NCBI GenBank assembly: GCA_038253135.1
Contig: JBBSHJ010000067.1
Span: 1 to 17,859, forward strand
Reading direction: 5' to 3'
Source: JBBSHJ01 sp038253135
GTDB taxonomy: Bacteria; Actinomycetota; Actinomycetes; Mycobacteriales; QHCD01
DNA length: 17,859 nt
Shown here: positions 14,028-17,859 of the stretch, piece by piece
Layout: each line of letters begins with the position of its first letter
Numbering within the stretch: the stretch's first letter is position 1
The notes under the pieces: generated by a model
The model's input: the letters and a program-made list of their open reading frames with translations, nothing else
What the model was told of the DNA's origin: nothing
Database searches by the model: none
Made by a program: the position numbers and the translations under genes

Positions 14028-16064
14028 TCAGAGCAACGTCGGGCGCTGCCACGGCAGGCCGAGCACGTGCCGCGCAAGGAACGCGTCGACGGTCTCGTAC
14101 CAGACCCGCGCGTTGCCCGGCGTGAGCACCCAGTGGTTCTCCGACGGGAAATAGAGGAACTTCGCGTCGATGTCGCGACGGCGCAGGTCCCACCACAGCC
14201 GCAGGCCCTCACCGATCGGCACCCGGTAGTCACGGTCGCCGTGCACGACGAGCATCGGAGTGGTGATGGCATCGGCGTACCGATGCGGGGAGTTGGCGTC
14301 GTACCGGTCCGGCTGGGTGTCCGGGTCGCCGAACTCCCGTTGCCAGTAGAACGACAGGTCGGTGGTGCCGGAGAACTGATCCAGCGCCCAGAGGCTGGCG
14401 TGGGTGACGATGGCGCTGAAGCGGTCGGTGTGCGTGGCCACCCAGTTCGCCATGTAGCCCCCGAAGGAACCGCCCATCGCCGCGGTGCGCGACTCGTCGA
14501 TGTCCGGGCGCGCGCAGCAGGCATCGGTGGCGGTCATCAGATCGGTAAAGGGCCGCGCGCCCCACGCGCCCCACCCGCGCTTGACGAAATCCACGCCGTA
14601 GCCCGTGGACAGCGCCGGGTCGGGGAGCAGCACGGCGTAGCCACGAGCGGCCATCAGCCACGGGTTCCACCGCCAGGACCAGCCGGTCCAGCTCATCACC
14701 GGCCCGCCGTGGATCCACAGCAGCAAGGGCGCGGGATGCTCCGTCGTCGCGCCTTCGGGCAGCACCAGCCAGGACCGGATCGGCACGCCGTCGTCGGCCG
14801 GCGTCGTGATCTCGGTCAGGGTGCCCGGCAGCGGGCCGACGTCGCCGGGTGCCGGCACCGGTACGCCGTCCTGGTCGGCGGTGCGCGGGTCGAGTCGGAC
14901 CGGGTGCGGCGGGGCGTCGTAGCCGCTGCGCATCGCGTAGATCGCGCTGCCGTCCGCGGCGACCGCGAGGTCGCTGTGGGCCCCCGCGGACGTGAGGCGG
15001 GTCGTCGTACCGTCGGCCAGGTCGACGCGGAAGACCGGCGCCCGGCCCTGCTCGTCGGCGACGAAGTAGGCCGCCGCCCCGTAGGAGGAGTAGGCCGGGG
15101 CGTGCGGCCACAGCGTCAGGTCCGGCGAGGGCCCGCGGCCGGTCCCGGTGCGGAGGTCCAGCTCCCACAGCGCGGGGATCGGCGGGTCGTCGTAGCTGGA
15201 CGGGCTGTGCCGCAGGCACAGCAACGCGCCCCCGTCGGGGCGGAATGTCGGAGAGTCGAAGTCGTCCTCGCCGGCGTCGAGCTGGAACCGCTCGGTGCCG
15301 TCCGCGGTGTCGACGACAAGGATCACCGACCGGCTGGCGCCCGCCGCGGCCGTCGGCACGGTGAGGGTCGCCGCGAGCAGCTTCCCGTCGGGGCTCAGCG
15401 CGTGGTCCTCCAGCCGCGACCGCTCGGGCAGCGGGATCTCCCGCACGGTCTGCGCCCGGCCGGCTCCGGGCGCGTCCAGGAACAGCAGCCGCGGTTCGCC
15501 GGGGCCGAGGTCGTGGTCCCAGTGACGCACCGGATAGGTCTCGTGCAGGATCGCGGTCACGCCGGCCTCGTCGCGCGCCTTGCGCCGGTCGGCGTCGTCC
15601 GGGTCCGCGCCGGGCAGGACATCCACGCCGACGACCACGGTCCCGGACTCGCGCGCGACGGCCACCGCACCGACGTCGCCGGCCCTGGCGACGACCAACG
15701 TCGCCTCGCCGCCGCCCGCCGGCAGGGCCCAGAGCCCGGTCACCTCCGCGGCGTCCTTGTCCTCCGGATCCTTGCGCTTGGCGGTGAAAAGGAGGGTGCC
15801 GTCGGGCAGGTACGCCGGGCTGCCCTCGGTGGACGTGCCACGGGTCAGCCGCCGCGGCTGGTCGGCGCCGCTGGGATCGAGCTGCCACAGCGAGCCGACA
15901 TAGGTCTTCCCGTCCGGCGACAGGCTGCTGACGGTCGTCGTCAGCCGGTCAGCGGCGGGTGAGAGCGCAAGCCCGCCGAGCCGCGGCAGCGCGACGTACT
16001 CGCTGAGTGAGTGAAACGCGCTCTGCGGTGCGGCCGGGTCGGCCGAGCTGTCGGTTGAGGTCAT
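14028..16064 (-). CDS. S9-family prolyl-oligopeptidase-like serine peptidase
   Basis: The 678-aa protein has an N-terminal seven-bladed beta-propeller (about 30-420, with repeated LSPDG/RPDG-type turns) and a C-terminal alpha/beta-hydrolase domain (about 430-678). The oxyanion region is LLLWIHGGP. The catalytic triad is Ser533 in GGSFGGYM, Asp612 in GDRDYRVP and His644 in SENHWV, all intact. This suits an acylaminoacyl-peptidase/dipeptidyl-peptidase (S9C-like) enzyme cleaving short peptides. No signal peptide is seen, so it is probably cytoplasmic. ATG 16064 was chosen because the frame further upstream is Thr/Pro-rich and overlaps the end of ideR; no clear ribosome site is present. It begins 43 bases after the ideR stop on the same strand and could be co-transcribed with it. 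Confidence 0.93.
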   Translation of the reverse strand: MTSTDSSADPAAPQSAFHSLSEYVALPRLGGLALSPAADRLTTTVSSLSPDGKTYVGSLWQLDPSGADQPRRLTRGTSTEGSPAYLPDGTLLFTAKRKDPEDKDAAEVTGLWALPAGGGEATLVVARAGDVGAVAVARESGTVVVGVDVLPGADPDDADRRKARDEAGVTAILHETYPVRHWDHDLGPGEPRLLFLDAPGAGRAQTVREIPLPERSRLEDHALSPDGKLLAATLTVPTAAAGASRSVILVVDTADGTERFQLDAGEDDFDSPTFRPDGGALLCLRHSPSSYDDPPIPALWELDLRTGTGRGPSPDLTLWPHAPAYSSYGAAAYFVADEQGRAPVFRVDLADGTTTRLTSAGAHSDLAVAADGSAIYAMRSGYDAPPHPVRLDPRTADQDGVPVPAPGDVGPLPGTLTEITTPADDGVPIRSWLVLPEGATTEHPAPLLLWIHGGPVMSWTGWSWRWNPWLMAARGYAVLLPDPALSTGYGVDFVKRGWGAWGARPFTDLMTATDACCARPDIDESRTAAMGGSFGGYMANWVATHTDRFSAIVTHASLWALDQFSGTTDLSFYWQREFGDPDTQPDRYDANSPHRYADAITTPMLVVHGDRDYRVPIGEGLRLWWDLRRRDIDAKFLYFPSENHWVLTPGNARVWYETVDAFLARHVLGLPWQRPTLL

Positions 16065-16107
16065 GGGCCGCATTGTCGCGGCCGGTCGTTGGGTCGATGT
16101 GGGCGGG

Positions 16108-16809
16108 TCAGATGACGCTGACGAAGATGTGCGCGGCGGCGAACCGGTCGGCGTCGGCGCCGGCGCCGCCGTCAGCCACGGTGTGCACGTCGCCATCGGG
16201 TCCAGGCGTCACGCGCACGATCCGCCCGGGCAACAGCCCGCTGATCCGCAGGTCCTTCATCCGCTCGGGCTCCTGCTGCAGGTTCTCGCTGATCCGGCGG
16301 ATGACGACGGGGATCCCGTCCGGCGTGCTGGCTGCCTCCGCGACCTGCTCCAGTGTCTGCAACGTGTACGGCGGCCGGGCGGCCGGCTCGCCGCCGATCT
16401 CCTCGAGCGCGGGGATCGGGTTGCCGTGCGGATCCTCGGTGGGATTGTGCAGCAGCGAAACCAGCTTGCGCTCGACCTCATCGCTCATCACGTGCTCCCA
16501 CCGGCACGCCTCGACGTGGACCTGCTCCCACTCCAGGCCGATGAGCTGGGTCAGCAACAGCTCGGCCAGCCGGTGCTTGCGCATCACGCCGATCGCCCGC
16601 GAACGGCCCAGCGGCGACAGCTCCAGGTGCCGGTCGCCCTCGACCTTGAGCAGACCGTCGCGTTCCATCCGCGCGACGGTCTGGCTGACCGTGGGGCCGC
16701 TCTGCCTGAGCCGCTCGGCGATCCGGGCCCGCAGCGGGACGACGCCCTCTTCCTCGAGCTCGTAGACCGTGCGCAGATACATCTCGGTCGTGTCGATCAG
16801 GTCGTTCAC
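16108..16809 (-). CDS. ideR: IdeR/DtxR iron-dependent transcriptional repressor
   Basis: A metal-activated repressor of iron uptake genes. With the GTG at 16809 as start, the numbering equals that of M. tuberculosis IdeR. The winged helix runs DTTEMYLRT, RARIAERL and GPTVSQTVARMERDGLL over about residues 6-55. The primary site ligands Met10, Cys102, Glu105 and His106 and the ancillary site ligands His79, Glu83 and His98 are all present. Residues about 74-140 form the dimerisation domain (MRKHRLAE, EACRWEHVMS, NPIP). A variable Pro/Gly linker leads to a C-terminal SH3-like domain that is less conserved. Total 233 aa, normal. A GTG at 16818 gives three more residues; neither start has a good ribosome site. 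All ligands present favours an iron-type sensor over MntR. Confidence 0.93.
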   Translation of the reverse strand: MNDLIDTTEMYLRTVYELEEEGVVPLRARIAERLRQSGPTVSQTVARMERDGLLKVEGDRHLELSPLGRSRAIGVMRKHRLAELLLTQLIGLEWEQVHVEACRWEHVMSDEVERKLVSLLHNPTEDPHGNPIPALEEIGGEPAARPPYTLQTLEQVAEAASTPDGIPVVIRRISENLQQEPERMKDLRISGLLPGRIVRVTPGPDGDVHTVADGGAGADADRFAAAHIFVSVI

Positions 16810-16832
16810 AGCGGGCACCCAGGCATGGCCCT

Positions 16833-16838
16833 ATCCTA
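16833..16838 (-). promoter_or_regulatory. Possible -10 element for ideR
   Basis: TAGGAT on the minus strand lies 23 bases before the GTG at 16809 in the 71-base gap between ideR and the divergent sulfurtransferase gene. No clear -35 partner was found, and there is no DtxR-type iron box in the gap. Confidence 0.25.
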
Positions 16839-16880
16839 CGGCCGAATCCGGCCGATCGATCGGGTGCGAGACTGGCCGCC

Positions 16881-17714
16881 GTGGCCACCAATTCGTCCCC
16901 GCTGATCGGCGCCGCAGAGCTGCGCCGCGCCCTCGCCCAGACCGCACCTCCGCTCGTCCTGGACGTGCGGTGGTCACCGACACCACCCTTGCCGGCCGAC
17001 CGGTACGCCGCCGGTCACCTGCCCGGCGCGGTCTTCGTCGATCTCGACCGTGATCTCTCCGCGCCGCCCGGTCGCCGCGGCCGACACCCGCTGCCCGGGC
17101 CGGCGGCCCTGCAGGAAACGCTGCGCCGGCTCGGCGTCCTGGCCGACGGCGACGTGGTGGTCTACGACGACGCCGGTGGTACGACGTCCGCGCGGGCCTG
17201 GTGGCTGCTGCGCTGGGCCGGGCACGGCCGCGTGCGGCTGCTGGACGGCGGCCTGGCCGCGTGGACAGCGGCGGGCGGCGCGCTGTCCACCGATCCGGTC
17301 GTGCCGCCGCCAGGCGCTGTCGAGGTCCGGCCGGGCGGGATGCCCGTCGCTGACCTCGCAGCGGTCGAGTCCGGGCTGGCCGGGACGCTCCTCGACGCAC
17401 GGGCCAGTGAGCGCTTCCGCGGCGAGGCGGAACCGATCGACCCGGTCGCCGGGCACATCCCTGGCGCTCTTAACGCGCCAACGTTGGATAACCTCGGCTC
17501 GGACGAGACGTTCCGCCCGCCTGCTGACCTGCGGGAGCGGTTCGCCGCGATCGGCATCACCGATCGATCGCCCGTCACGGCGTACTGCGGTTCCGGCGTC
17601 ACCGCGGCCCATGCGGTGCTCGCGCTCGAGCTGGCCGGTATCCGCGCGACGCTCTACCCCGGATCGTGGAGCGAGTGGATCGCCGATCCGCGCCGGCCGG
17701 TGGCGACCAGCTGA
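16881..17714 (+). CDS. Two-domain rhodanese / 3-mercaptopyruvate sulfurtransferase
   Basis: The 277-aa protein carries two rhodanese domains, about residues 8-132 and 155-272. The first is catalytically silent: its loop is YDDAGGTTSARAW with Asp where Cys would be. The second holds Cys236 in AYCGSGVTA. This CGSGV(T) loop resembles mercaptopyruvate sulfurtransferase rather than thiosulfate sulfurtransferase (which commonly has CRKG-type loops). Rhodanese marks AAGHLPGAVFVDLD (43-56) and AGHIPGALNAP (190-200) are present. It transfers sulfur from mercaptopyruvate or thiosulfate to acceptors such as thiols or cyanide, in the cytoplasm. GTG 16881 gives the correct N-terminus; the ribosome site is weak. 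It is divergent from ideR, but no functional link is shown. Confidence 0.92.
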   Translation: MATNSSPLIGAAELRRALAQTAPPLVLDVRWSPTPPLPADRYAAGHLPGAVFVDLDRDLSAPPGRRGRHPLPGPAALQETLRRLGVLADGDVVVYDDAGGTTSARAWWLLRWAGHGRVRLLDGGLAAWTAAGGALSTDPVVPPPGAVEVRPGGMPVADLAAVESGLAGTLLDARASERFRGEAEPIDPVAGHIPGALNAPTLDNLGSDETFRPPADLRERFAAIGITDRSPVTAYCGSGVTAAHAVLALELAGIRATLYPGSWSEWIADPRRPVATS

Positions 17715-17859
17715 GCCGTCTAGCCCCGTTTTCCGCACCGGTGTGGGTCAAGCGCCGCGGTCAGGCGCCGGGTGTGCTGGGCTATGACCCCTTGGAGCAG
17801 GGCTGTTGGTCCTTCGTCCGCTTTTTGTGTCTTCGGGCGTTGGATCGGATGTAGGGCCA
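17715..17859. other. Right-end stretch without supported gene
   Basis: After the sulfurtransferase stop codon nothing codes convincingly. There is a weak GCGCC...GGCGC hairpin (17752-17768) without a T run, and a short, less GC-rich tail with a CTTTTTGTG segment near 17820. A small plus-strand open frame ending at 17854 overlaps the preceding gene and lacks family features. Confidence 0.5.

Noticed and set aside
14067..15962. 631-codon plus-strand open frame opposite the peptidase gene
   Set aside because: The minus strand has a complete S9 peptidase with its catalytic triad; the plus frame is an Arg/Gly/Val-rich shadow.
17666..17854. Small open frame at the right end, considered as a transposase start
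   Set aside because: It overlaps the sulfurtransferase gene, has no ribosome site and no transposase motif or terminal repeat.
1..17859. CRISPR arrays, tRNA or rRNA genes, insertion sequences
   Set aside because: No regularly spaced repeats, cloverleaf-like segments, transposase genes or flanking inverted repeats were seen; the only mobile elements supported are the inteins.

Overview
The window is very GC-rich, with strong G/C preference at third codon positions. Its gene content points to a high-GC actinomycete: LexA with an actinobacterial SOS box, a ChiZ-like LysM protein, NrdR next to a B12-dependent ribonucleotide reductase, an IdeR/DtxR iron regulator and a DUF4192 protein. The lexA / LysM protein / nrdR order matches M. 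tuberculosis Rv2720-Rv2719c-Rv2718c, and lexA-nrdR-nrdJ matches Streptomyces, both as I remember them. I cannot name a genus from the sequence alone.

Layout. Positions 1-104 are almost pure C/G, probably a contig-edge artefact. Positions 133-2000 form an SOS module. lexA (minus) and a LysM cell-division-inhibitor-like gene (plus) diverge from a control region carrying one perfect SOS box and one with a single mismatch. Positions 2000-10564 form the dNTP module. An upstream region with a NrdR-box candidate and DnaA-box-like 9-mers leads into nrdR and then nrdJ. nrdJ is one 2588-codon frame holding four complete inteins (357, 397, 430 and 439 aa); removing them leaves a 965-aa enzyme of normal size. 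All four inteins sit at the most conserved parts of the enzyme, two of them directly before the Cys residues used in catalysis.

Positions 10565-11400 are a decayed stretch: a terminator-like hairpin, a C-terminal remnant of a sugar ABC-transporter permease, and a small unrecognised gene. Positions 11396-14018 carry a Gfo/Idh/MocA oxidoreductase, a small DUF1232/YkvA-like protein on minus, and a DUF4192 protein. Positions 14028-17714 carry, on minus, an S9 prolyl-oligopeptidase-family peptidase downstream of ideR, and divergently a two-domain rhodanese/mercaptopyruvate sulfurtransferase. The last 145 bases hold nothing I can support.

How the genes fit together. The left half couples the DNA-damage response (LexA repressor plus a division inhibitor) to deoxyribonucleotide supply (NrdR repressor plus NrdJ). 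The most unusual point is that the 965-aa reductase can only form after four separate splicing events, each restoring an active-site or highly conserved segment. The inteins look to be at different stages: 1 and 3 keep both LAGLIDADG acidic residues, 2 and 4 have an altered second motif, 2 lacks the penultimate His, and 3 carries an additional helix-turn-helix-like segment.
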